This document shows, one piece after another, positions 9,103-17,487 of a DNA stretch of 64,000 bases. Under the pieces are notes generated by a model. That model did no database searches, had not been told where the DNA came from, and saw only the letters and a list, made by a program, of their open reading frames with translations. Position numbers and translations under genes: made by a program. This DNA comes from Shewanella donghaensis (GTDB lineage Bacteria; Pseudomonadota; Gammaproteobacteria; Enterobacterales; Shewanellaceae), in contig NZ_CP041783.1 of the NCBI RefSeq assembly GCF_007567505.1, forward strand, positions 4,464,001 to 4,528,000, read 5' to 3'. Every line of letters starts with the position of its first letter. The first letter of the stretch is position 1.

Positions 9103-9216
9103 AGTTAGTTATTAGAAAGAACAACGTTAGTGATTACTAAAGAGTCACGCTAGTTATCTGTAAGGAAAAACCTTAGTTATAAACCAAATCAAAACTTGTT
9201 CACATATTTAAACGTT

Positions 9217-9251
9217 AAATGGGTATTCCAATAAAGAAATACCTATTTTTT
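9217..9251 (+). terminator. Probable terminator of the lipid operon
   Basis: Stem GGGTATT/AATACCT (one G-T wobble) with a 10-base loop is followed by TATTTTTT. It lies about 120 bp after the DUF3833 stop and just before the convergent gene at 9273. Confidence 0.5.
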
Positions 9252-9272
9252 ATATACTTATCGATAATAAGC

Positions 9273-9617
9273 TTATCCTTTTAATTTCGAATTATCTTGC
9301 TGCTTCTTATCATAATATTCAAATGGAAAAACGTTTCTTATTCTTTGCGTGAGCTTGTCCCCAACATTCGCTGAAACATGTAATCTCACCCCATTGAGTT
9401 TCTCTGCACGAATGGTGCAAGTGAGTTTTTCGTGTTTGGCGATATTCTTACATTCCCGCTGAAAAGATTCTGGAATCTTACCTGAATGCTTATTGAGCTT
9501 TCCGTCCTTAAAGTGCATTTCAAAAACTTTTAATCCTCTACTACCTGAAAAAATTAGCTTGTAGGCAATAACGAGGAATACCAGAACAAATAATACCTTT
9601 AATCCCATATCTACCAT
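9273..9617 (-). CDS. Small membrane-anchored protein, DUF3634-like
   Basis: A 114-residue protein with one N-terminal membrane segment (about residues 6-22, LKVLFVLVFLVIAYKL) followed by a basic soluble domain containing two cysteines (C57 and C67 approximately). The body (FKDGKLNKHSGKIPESF, then FPFEYYDKK) resembles the small DUF3634 family of Shewanella and vibrios. AAGGA precedes the ATG. It is convergent with the lipid operon. Function is unknown. Confidence 0.65.
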   Translation of the reverse strand: MVDMGLKVLFVLVFLVIAYKLIFSGSRGLKVFEMHFKDGKLNKHSGKIPESFQRECKNIAKHEKLTCTIRAEKLNGVRLHVSANVGDKLTQRIRNVFPFEYYDKKQQDNSKLKG

Positions 9618-9958
9618 GAAAATATCCTTCTATTTACAGTCTGAGTATATGACACAATTATGGTTTAATACTCAGCAGGTTTAACTCAAAATTTTCAATG
9701 TCTTAATCATTAAAATACTCCGCTACACCAGGAATGCAATTCTTTTTACCGCTTTATAATCTAGCTCACATTTACAGCTTACTTTGGTTATCAAAATTCA
9801 CATCGCTACTGATATCAACATTTAATTTACGGTAGGTAAATGATTCCGCTCATTAGTTATCTAAAATGATTATTTTTGCGGTATTACTGATAAAGCTATT
9901 TATGAGATTTAAAATGTGTAGCATAATTGAGCATTAATCCAATAATACATTGAGCCTT
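9618..9958. other. Intergenic region between divergent small genes
   Basis: This A/T-rich 340-bp stretch holds no recognisable gene, RNA or clear operator. It must contain the promoters of the flanking divergent genes. Confidence 0.4.
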
Positions 9959-10693
9959 ATGCTTTTTTCCTTCATCGATTTCGTCGCATTAGCCTGTTTT
10001 TATTCATGCTGGGTTGGCTACACTTTTTTCGCCCGTAAAAAAGCGAAAACCACCAACTGTATTGCACGTTGCTTACATCAACATCGAATTCATTGGATGT
10101 CGGAAGTCATGAAGAGGGAAATCCGTGTGGGTGAGGCATCGCTTCTTGCTAACTTAGAGCGAAATATTGCTTTTTTTGCTTCAACAACCTTACTGGTATT
10201 GGCGGGTGTATTAACCTTATTTGCTCAAGTCGATCGTCTTGAAGAAGTGATCAGTTCAATTCCGTTTTCAGCTGAGCCTAACCATGCTTTGGTACAGGTG
10301 AAACTGGCGATGTTGGCATCCATTTTTGTATTAGCCTTTTTCCAATTCACTTGGTCTATGCGTCAATATGGCTTTTTGAATGTCATGATAGGTGCCGCGC
10401 CTATCGATCGTAATGGCACCAACAAAAATTTAACGGCTTATTCGCGTCAAATGGCGACGGTTGGCGACCAAGCGGCTCATTCATACAATTATGGCTTGCG
10501 CTCTTATTACTTCTCTATGGCGGCGTTATGTTGGTTCTGGAATCCTATTCTGCTGATTATAGCCAGTTTATTGGTGGTTTATACCTTGTACCAACGTGAG
10601 TTTAAATCACGTGCGGTGAAGGCGATTACGGCGGCGCAAACTCATTTAGAAATTGCTAAGTCAATGAAAGAACAGGCGAGTAAAGAGCTTTAG
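9959..10693 (+). CDS. DUF599 membrane protein
   Basis: A protein of about 244 residues with membrane segments near the N-terminus (SFIDFVALACFYSCWVGYTFF), at FFASTTLLVLAGVLTLF, at AMLASIFVLAFFQF and at CWFWNPILLIIASLLVVY. The segments RIHWMSEVMKRE and ANLERNIAFFASTTLL are typical of DUF599. ATG 9959 and an in-frame TTG at 9950 are both possible starts; neither has a strong ribosome site. Function is unknown and the flanking genes give no clear hint. Confidence 0.8.
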   Translation: MLFSFIDFVALACFYSCWVGYTFFARKKAKTTNCIARCLHQHRIHWMSEVMKREIRVGEASLLANLERNIAFFASTTLLVLAGVLTLFAQVDRLEEVISSIPFSAEPNHALVQVKLAMLASIFVLAFFQFTWSMRQYGFLNVMIGAAPIDRNGTNKNLTAYSRQMATVGDQAAHSYNYGLRSYYFSMAALCWFWNPILLIIASLLVVYTLYQREFKSRAVKAITAAQTHLEIAKSMKEQASKEL

Positions 10694-10717
10694 TGGGGCT
10701 GAGCTTTACTGTTTTCA

Positions 10718-11668
10718 TTACTTGCAGCTTCTGGTCAGGTTGAGAAACAAGCTACTGGAAATTAATGATTGGCGTCTCAGTTTAAATGACACATAACTGC
10801 GACGCTTTCCTTGGTATTTTGCTCCTTCCATTTTTTCTTGCAAAGCTTCTCCTACATGGACTACTTCACCACTTAAAAAGTCCATTAATTTCACCCCAAT
10901 ATCTGAACGAGCTTTATATCCAAAGGCTATATTGTTTTTAGTTTCGGCAAGTGTGACTAACAGTTGTGATAAGAAATCTTCGGTGACATGTTTACCGCCT
11001 AAATAGGTGCTGAGCATATATAAACAACCCGGTTCGTCTGCAGGAATTAAATGTTCAGGTGTTAATTGTTGGTCATTCAGCTGATTTTTTGAAAGGGCAT
11101 CAAAAGTAGGCTCACTAACCTTAATGATAAAAATATGCCCAGCCAGTAAACCATCAACTAAATAGAAAGACACATCTGTGGAATCTGCTTGAGCGAGTGA
11201 TTTGATAAAACATTTGCTCCATATCTCTCGGCCTTTGGTTAAATTGGTATGATAGTTGGCTATCCAGCCATACATACTTTCGGCTTCGTCGGCATTTTTA
11301 CTTAGTTTATCGAAACTGATGGTATCTTGAGATATGTAGGGATGAGCCCCCATAACATGATTGTAATTAAGTTGTTGCCCCATCATTTTTAAAAAACTAT
11401 TTATAGAGGGAAGCTGTTTTAACTCAAATGCGGCGTCACAAAGTAACTGTTGGGGCTGGTCATTAAAAAACTCGATTAATGAGACTTGTCTAATCAGATT
11501 CGGGCTTATTTTTCCACGCTCCCAACGACTAATCGTTAACGAATCCAAGTTTTCAAACAGCACATCATATGCGGCAAGTTTTATCGCTAATGACTCTTGC
11601 GAGTCTCCTGATTCCGACCTTCTCGTTACAATGTACTCAGCGATATCTTTGAATGTGTTAGCACGCAT
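10718..11668 (-). CDS. XRE-family regulator with unknown C-terminal domain
   Basis: The first 75 residues form a helix-turn-helix domain of the XRE/Cro type, with DSQESLAIKLAAYDVLF and LTISRWERGKISPNL. The remaining 240 residues (for example AESMYGWIANYHTNLTKGR and LYMLSTYLGGKHVTEDF) form a soluble domain I do not recognise; it might sense a ligand. AAGGAAAG precedes the ATG. It is convergent with the DUF599 gene and divergent from the lipoprotein at 11895, so the lipoprotein is a possible target. Assignment as regulator is firm, its regulon is not. Confidence 0.75.
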   Translation of the reverse strand: MRANTFKDIAEYIVTRRSESGDSQESLAIKLAAYDVLFENLDSLTISRWERGKISPNLIRQVSLIEFFNDQPQQLLCDAAFELKQLPSINSFLKMMGQQLNYNHVMGAHPYISQDTISFDKLSKNADEAESMYGWIANYHTNLTKGREIWSKCFIKSLAQADSTDVSFYLVDGLLAGHIFIIKVSEPTFDALSKNQLNDQQLTPEHLIPADEPGCLYMLSTYLGGKHVTEDFLSQLLVTLAETKNNIAFGYKARSDIGVKLMDFLSGEVVHVGEALQEKMEGAKYQGKRRSYVSFKLRRQSLISSSLFLNLTRSCK

Positions 11669-11894
11669 TAGCTTTCCTTTTCTTATTTCAGAAACTTTAG
11701 CTGTTGATCAAAGTACTTAAAGTCTAAGTTAACACTGCTTATTAATGGTTATCTAGGCATGATGGAAAATTTTTTTCGTTAGCATGCCCTAATGTGTTCC
11801 CCGTCAATTTGATTTAATGATGTCCAACAAAGCAGCAATGGTTGGTATTACTTTGAGCCATTACTTAGCTATCAATAATACAGAGGGCATTAAT

Positions 11895-12722
11895 ATGATT
11901 AAATCGACCAAGATGATTCTGGTAGTGGCAAGTATGTCTTTATTGAGTGCCTGTGCAAATTCAGGTGCTGTGAATGAAGACGGTAGCGAAAAAAGTAACC
12001 GCGGTATGAAAACGGGTATCGCTGGTGGTGCGATTTTAGGATTAGCTATGGGCGCAGCTGCAGGTGATGCAAGTTTAGCGCTCAAAGGTGCTGCTGTTGG
12101 CGCTGCAGCGGGTGGCGTAGCGGGAGCTGGAGCTGATTATGCAAATGATAGAGAAGACTATAGAAATGAAAACGCCAGTAAGAGTATTAATATTAACGGT
12201 TTGTCAGCTAACGGTATCTCAGGCAACGCACAATCAAACGCACAAGCTAATCAACAACCAGCGACTTGGGATAAGTTAGATAACTTTAGCGGCCAATGGC
12301 AGGTGAATATCTGGGCTCTAAATAGTGAAGGTAATCGTATTGAAGCGACAGCAGAAGCGCAAGGCTCATTGATAAAAACGACAGCGACGCAGCTTTCGGT
12401 TGATAACTTGATTGTTAATGGTGATCAGCAGGCTTTAGCAGGCAAAGTTGATTTAGCTTATAGCGCTGAGGAGGGTTACCAAATTGAGACTAATTTCAAT
12501 GGTAATCAAAAGCTAAACTTTGTTGGTGAAGTGAGTGAACACGGAAGGTACAGTTATTACCCTGTTGGGGTTAACGGCGAGACCTACTCAGGTAATGATA
12601 GAAATAAAATGCGCCTTGAGCTGAGGTTTGTAGGCAAAGATGTGTTCTTAGTTGACAGCTTTACTCAAATTGAAGGCAAAGAAGTACAGATTCAATCTTA
12701 TCGTTTTACACGCCAAAGCTAG
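11895..12722 (+). CDS. Glycine-zipper lipoprotein
   Basis: A 275-residue predicted lipoprotein. I chose ATG 11895 because CAGAGGG precedes it and the protein then starts with a regular signal and lipobox LLSAC; an in-frame ATG at 11817 would add 26 residues ahead of the signal. After the cysteine comes a glycine/alanine-rich zipper (about residues 35-80, GIAGGAILGLAMGAAAG and GAAVGAAAGGVAGAG), then a beta-rich C-terminal domain of about 150 residues starting near WDKLDNFSGQWQV. It probably sits in the outer membrane. No specific function can be named. Confidence 0.7.
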   Translation: MIKSTKMILVVASMSLLSACANSGAVNEDGSEKSNRGMKTGIAGGAILGLAMGAAAGDASLALKGAAVGAAAGGVAGAGADYANDREDYRNENASKSININGLSANGISGNAQSNAQANQQPATWDKLDNFSGQWQVNIWALNSEGNRIEATAEAQGSLIKTTATQLSVDNLIVNGDQQALAGKVDLAYSAEEGYQIETNFNGNQKLNFVGEVSEHGRYSYYPVGVNGETYSGNDRNKMRLELRFVGKDVFLVDSFTQIEGKEVQIQSYRFTRQS

Positions 12723-12767
12723 CATGTGAGGGTGAAGTCACACTGTTCTCAACACTACAGCACAAAA

Positions 12768-12798
12768 AACGCCCACTAAATAAGTGGGCATTTGCTTT
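12768..12798 (+). terminator. Probable terminator after the glycine-zipper lipoprotein
   Basis: Stem GCCCACT/AGTGGGC with a five-base loop, preceded by a run of A and followed by a short T-rich stretch. Confidence 0.5.
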
Positions 12799-13511
12799 AA
12801 ACGTTAACTGTGAGCTAGGGCATTAGCTTGGTAAAAAATCTATTGACCAGATAGTGGTCATTATTCCGACATCTTCAGCAGGGAAGGTAATCGAGCGTAA
12901 TACCAAAGTAAGCTGTCTTTCTAACTTAGCATTGTCCAGTTCGCTTGATTTCAGTCAATATAAGACTAATGAGTCGATGCTGAGGGGATGGTTTGAATGT
13001 TTGTAAATAAAGCCAAACTGATTGGCATTTTGCTGTTAAGCACAGAGATATTAACCATTACAGTGGTGCGTGCAATTTCACAATTGTCTCATAAAACTTG
13101 CTCAAGACAAGGCGTTGATTAAATTTGTATTCCCTAAGTTATGTTAGCAATTAATAGGTTCACTAGGTTCCACATGAAGCCAATCGTTATTTCTAGGTTG
13201 AAGTGTAATGGTCTCTTTATCCGTCTCATTCAAAGGGCAAGATATCCAGCCAGCTGCCCATGAAACTGCGATCTCGGATGATTGTCTTATTTAACAGTGC
13301 CTATTCGATCTACTTGGAAGCAATAGCATCGATGATCGTAGCAACACCTTTAACTAATACATGAACGAGCCCCGGCTCTTGAACAGCTATAAAAGCCCTT
13401 ACCAAAGTATTGGTGCGGGTTAACTTTCATCTACGTGATTGTTCAAGTCTTCTTAAAATATCGGCATCAATTCAAAATAATGGTTTTTCAATACAAATAC
13501 ACTTTGAAATA
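12799..13511. other. Gene-poor region with possible decayed fragments
   Basis: No intact gene is recognised in these 700 bp. Two short open frames look coding-like: 12997-13122 on the plus strand (41 residues with a hydrophobic start, MFVNKAKLIGILLL) and 13144-13290 on the minus strand (48 residues without a start codon, with VSWAAGWISCPLNETDKE). The second could be the tail of a gene otherwise lost. Neither has an assignable family. Confidence 0.35.
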
Positions 13512-13955
13512 TTAGCCGTTAATTTCAACTTCTGATTTAACGCTATTGGCAATAAAGCAATTTGCATGGGCTTTTTCATGGATTTTTTTAATCACTTCCT
13601 GGCTAACTTCCACCCCTTCAACAAACGTAATTTCAGGGTTTAAGGTCATCTTGGTGACAGACAGTTTTCCATTGTCACTTTTCCCCAGTTCAGCCTTGGC
13701 ATTATCAACATAGGTTTCAACTGTTAAGCGTTTCAAATGTGCAATCGCTAAAAATGTCAGCATATGACAAGAAGATAATGCTGCTAACAAACTCTCTTCA
13801 GGATTAACATTTGCCTCATTTCCCTTGTATTCAGGTGCTGAAGAGGCTTGAACCACTTGACCTGAACCAAATTCGATTTGGTGATCTCGGTTAAACTCTG
13901 GCGCGGCATGGTCAAAATGATCTGCTTGCCATTTTACCGTTAACTTAAAACCCAT
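13512..13955 (-). CDS. OsmC family peroxiredoxin-like protein
   Basis: A 147-residue cytosolic protein of the OsmC/Ohr fold. The two redox cysteines appear in LSSCHMLTFLAIAHL and ANCFIANSVKSEVEING, as is usual for the family. These proteins reduce organic hydroperoxides using thiols. ATG at 13955 (reading MGFKLTVKWQ) is preceded by AAAGGAT; the longer frame starting at 13982 has no such site. It stands alone, with no adjacent ohrR. Whether it belongs to the Ohr, OsmC or YhfA-like branch cannot be told by eye. Confidence 0.85.
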   Translation of the reverse strand: MGFKLTVKWQADHFDHAAPEFNRDHQIEFGSGQVVQASSAPEYKGNEANVNPEESLLAALSSCHMLTFLAIAHLKRLTVETYVDNAKAELGKSDNGKLSVTKMTLNPEITFVEGVEVSQEVIKKIHEKAHANCFIANSVKSEVEING

Positions 13956-14403
13956 CAATTTATCCTTTATTAACAATTTCAAATGCTTAATGAGAATAAA
14001 TTCAAATAAGAGAATAGAAAATCATTCAGACATTTTTAGCTGAAAAAGTATTCTACCTGAGTGAGTTTTGAAATCTACTAAAGCTTAGATATTTAATTAC
14101 TAGGCTAGATGTAAATGCTATAGCGATGATGAATAGCACTTATATCTAAATAACAATCAGTCCCTCATCGATAATTTAATTATTCATCAAAATTTGCTTT
14201 TTTAGTGCTGTTTTTCATTCAGTTAGCAGTCACTTTTATATTTAACTTGTTAATGAATTGTTATGAATACGTATGCAGTAAATTGAGCCTAATACTTATC
14301 CATGACTAGTATATCTGAATAATAATGCCTGATATTCCATTAGTCTGAGTTGTATAACTGAATGTTGGGTGACTATAAAGTCAGTACGATGAGGGGAAAC
14401 TCA
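13956..14403. promoter_or_regulatory. Upstream region of the alpha-glucan genes, with LacI-like operator
   Basis: This 448-bp gap holds no gene. At 14264-14277 the sequence TGAATACGTATGCA is a near-perfect inverted repeat (one mismatch) with a central CG, the form bound by LacI-family sugar regulators. It lies 127 bp before the TonB receptor start, so a maltodextrin-responsive regulator is plausible. No regulator gene is adjacent. Confidence 0.4.
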
Positions 14404-17382
14404 ATGTTCAATTGTAAACCTAGTGTGTTATCGCTAGCGCTAGCTGCTGCAGGAGTCGGATTTGTTTTTACTTCCGATATCGCGTTAGCTGCCGATGAAA
14501 TAAACACAGAAAAAACACAGGTCGCTGATGCGGTTAATAATCAAAATAAAACCACGACCAATAACAGCAATGCTCAAAATGTTGTTGCAAATAATGCTAA
14601 AGCGAGCAATGAAGAAGATTCAGATATTGAAGTGATTAGTGTGACCGGCTACAGCCGAAGCCTTATCGATTCTTTAAATGCAAAGCGCTACGGTGATACA
14701 GTATCCGAGCAACTGTCTGCCGATGACTTGGGGGCATTACCTGATGTATCAATGGCTGATGCATTAACGCGTTTACCGGGTATTTCAGCGGTGCGTACCG
14801 GTGGTCAAGCCGCTGAAATTAATATTCGTGGTATGTCCGGTGGTTTTGTCTTTTCAACACTTAATGGCCGCGAACAAGTTTCTACTAGTGGCTCTCGTAG
14901 TATTGAGTTCGACCAATACCCTTCAGAATTAATCAGTTCAGCAGCGGTTTATAAGTCACCAAAAGCGTCATTAATTGAAGGTGGCGTTGCTGGTACTGTT
15001 GAACTTTCTACTGTCAGCCCATTAAGCAAAGACAAACAACACAGCTTTACCGCAAATGTTCGTGGTATGTACAACGATCGTGCGGATGAAGTTTTTGGTG
15101 CTGAAGATTTTGGTTCCCGGTTAAGTTTTTCATATCAGGGTAAGTTTCTTGAAGATACCTTGGGAGTCGCTGTGGGTTATGCCCGTTTAGAGCAGCCCAG
15201 CGTAGCAACGCAATTTATTGGTCTTGCTTACAATGACTCCAAAGATGTGGATGGCATCGATGGCGATATTAATGGCCCAGAAGATAACCCTGCAAACGAA
15301 TACATCAGTGAAGGTTTTGAAGTTCAGCACCTAGGCGGTGTAGAAATCCGTAATGGTTATATGGCCGCGATTGAGTGGGCTCCGGTTGACAATTTTGTCT
15401 TAAAAGCGGATGCCTTCATGTCTCGTTTTGACAGTGAATCATTTGCCCGAGGATTTAGAGCTAAATTTGGCGGTCGTGACGCCAGTGTATCCAACCCAAC
15501 CTTTGATGGTAATTCTGTTGTCGGTGGCACGTTTAACCGAACATCTAAAAGCTATACCCGCGTTGAAATAGTTAACGATGATAATCAAGATTTTGATGAA
15601 GTTGACAGTTTTGGTGTTAATGCCGATTGGCAAGTGACTGACCGATTAAACGTTAATGTGGATGTGTCTTTGTCTGCTGCTAAAAGTGATTTTAGAAACG
15701 GCTTACTTTGGTCAAATGTCGCAGTTGATGCCAATGCTGATAAGCCTATTTTTGATGAAAACGTTTCGATGAGTTATTTACTAAATGGCTTAGATTTACC
15801 CGATGTTGGCTTTAATCAGGCAGATGCTTTTTCTGATATTGATAGAGTCATGGTCAGTAAATACGGTATCTATCCGTTTGAGAACGAAGATGAAGTTAAG
15901 GCTTATCGACTAGATTTCACCTATGAGCTAGATAATGAATTTATCTCTAGCGTTGAGTTTGGCGCACGTTATTCTGACCGAACTTACTCAAATGACCGTT
16001 CGGTATTTGAATATGGTAACGATGGTGCATTTTCAAAATCAGAGCCTCCATTACAATTAACTGAAGATATGACTACGGTTGTTGATTGGGAAGGTGACTT
16101 TTCATACTTCCCGTCTTACCTTGCGATTGATTTAGATAAAGCCTTGAATGCTTGGTTCCCAGATGGAACACCAGATCCTGTACAAACTTGGGGTAATGCT
16201 GGTGGCGTCATTGATTCAAAAGGTTATACCACGAACTATTCATGGTCAGTACTGCAAAGTGGTGAAGTGTATGAAGAAGTGTTATCTGGGTATGTGATGG
16301 CTAACATCAATACAGAGATTGGCGGTCTGCCAATAACAGGTAACTTTGGTGTCCGTGTGGTCAACACTGATCAATCAGCAACTATGCTGCAAAATGTTGA
16401 GGGTAACCCAGAATTAGGTGCCCAAAACATTACCGATGAAATTGGCATCATTAACCAAAACTATGCGCCAACAGTGCAAGGTGTTGATTACACCGATTAC
16501 TTACCTTCAATCAATCTAAACTTTAAAGTTTCAGATGACTCACAAGTTCGCTTTGCTGCTGCCAAAGTGATGTCTCGACCTCCAATAAATCGTCTTGCTG
16601 GTGATATTAGTGCTTCAGTTTCTGATGACGGTGAGATAAATGGTTCAAGTACCAACAACCCATTCTTAATGCCATTTTATGCTGATCAATACGACTTATC
16701 ATATGAGTACTATTTTGATGAAGGTGCCGTAGTTGCTGCGCTTTTCTACAAAAATATCGACTCGTTCATTGATACGGTTGCAATTGAGAACTTTGACTTT
16801 AAAGGCAATGGATTCAACGTTCCTGATTACATCATCGATGAAGACAGTGGTGAACAAATTGAAACCACCAATGGCACTTATACCACAGCAGTCAATAATG
16901 CCGAGGGCGGTTACATCCGTGGTTTAGAGCTAGCCTATACCCACGTATTTGCATCACTACCAGCGGGTTGGTCAGGCTTGGGCTTTAACGCAAGTTATTC
17001 TTATACCGAATCAGAAGTTGAATCGATTACCAACTTAGGTGGCGATACATCGACCCAAGATTTACCTGGTTTATCGAATAACGTGGTGAGTGCAACGCTA
17101 TTTTACTCTTACGAAGGTTTTGAAACACGTTTAAGCGGACGTTTCCGCGATGATTTTGTATCAGAACAAGTGGCGATTAATGAGCAAGTGGTGAACTTTG
17201 ATGGAGAAACTGTTGTTGATTACCAAGCGTCCTACCAAGTAACTGATGGGTTAGGCGTGTTGTTCCAAGTGAATAACTTGACCGATGAGCCTACAAAAAG
17301 TTACTTCGGCACTGAAAACAAGACAGGCACAATTCAATACTTTGGCCGCGAATATTACTTGGGGTTCACTTATGCCATGTAA
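14404..17382 (+). CDS. TonB-dependent receptor, probably for maltodextrins
   Basis: A 992-residue outer-membrane receptor. ATG 14404 follows GAGGGG and begins a signal peptide ending ALAAD; an upstream in-frame ATG at 14362 lacks a ribosome site. After a low-complexity Asn/Ala linker comes a TonB-box-like stretch (IEVISVTG) and the plug domain (LPDVSMADALTRLPGISAVR, then INIRGM), then a long barrel ending FGREYYLGFTYAM, with the usual terminal aromatic pattern. The large barrel fits receptors of the Xanthomonas-Caulobacter carbohydrate type. It is followed after 105 bp by a lipoprotein pullulanase, so uptake of branched alpha-glucan fragments is the likely job; the substrate is inferred. Confidence 0.88.
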   Translation: MFNCKPSVLSLALAAAGVGFVFTSDIALAADEINTEKTQVADAVNNQNKTTTNNSNAQNVVANNAKASNEEDSDIEVISVTGYSRSLIDSLNAKRYGDTVSEQLSADDLGALPDVSMADALTRLPGISAVRTGGQAAEINIRGMSGGFVFSTLNGREQVSTSGSRSIEFDQYPSELISSAAVYKSPKASLIEGGVAGTVELSTVSPLSKDKQHSFTANVRGMYNDRADEVFGAEDFGSRLSFSYQGKFLEDTLGVAVGYARLEQPSVATQFIGLAYNDSKDVDGIDGDINGPEDNPANEYISEGFEVQHLGGVEIRNGYMAAIEWAPVDNFVLKADAFMSRFDSESFARGFRAKFGGRDASVSNPTFDGNSVVGGTFNRTSKSYTRVEIVNDDNQDFDEVDSFGVNADWQVTDRLNVNVDVSLSAAKSDFRNGLLWSNVAVDANADKPIFDENVSMSYLLNGLDLPDVGFNQADAFSDIDRVMVSKYGIYPFENEDEVKAYRLDFTYELDNEFISSVEFGARYSDRTYSNDRSVFEYGNDGAFSKSEPPLQLTEDMTTVVDWEGDFSYFPSYLAIDLDKALNAWFPDGTPDPVQTWGNAGGVIDSKGYTTNYSWSVLQSGEVYEEVLSGYVMANINTEIGGLPITGNFGVRVVNTDQSATMLQNVEGNPELGAQNITDEIGIINQNYAPTVQGVDYTDYLPSINLNFKVSDDSQVRFAAAKVMSRPPINRLAGDISASVSDDGEINGSSTNNPFLMPFYADQYDLSYEYYFDEGAVVAALFYKNIDSFIDTVAIENFDFKGNGFNVPDYIIDEDSGEQIETTNGTYTTAVNNAEGGYIRGLELAYTHVFASLPAGWSGLGFNASYSYTESEVESITNLGGDTSTQDLPGLSNNVVSATLFYSYEGFETRLSGRFRDDFVSEQVAINEQVVNFDGETVVDYQASYQVTDGLGVLFQVNNLTDEPTKSYFGTENKTGTIQYFGREYYLGFTYAM

Positions 17383-17487
17383 TCAAAAAAATAATAATAT
17401 CAAGTTATTACCTGTGATGAGTCATCAAATTAATAACAAAAAAATGATGGCGCAATTAAATCAAAATTCAATGGGGAGAGCTCACTC

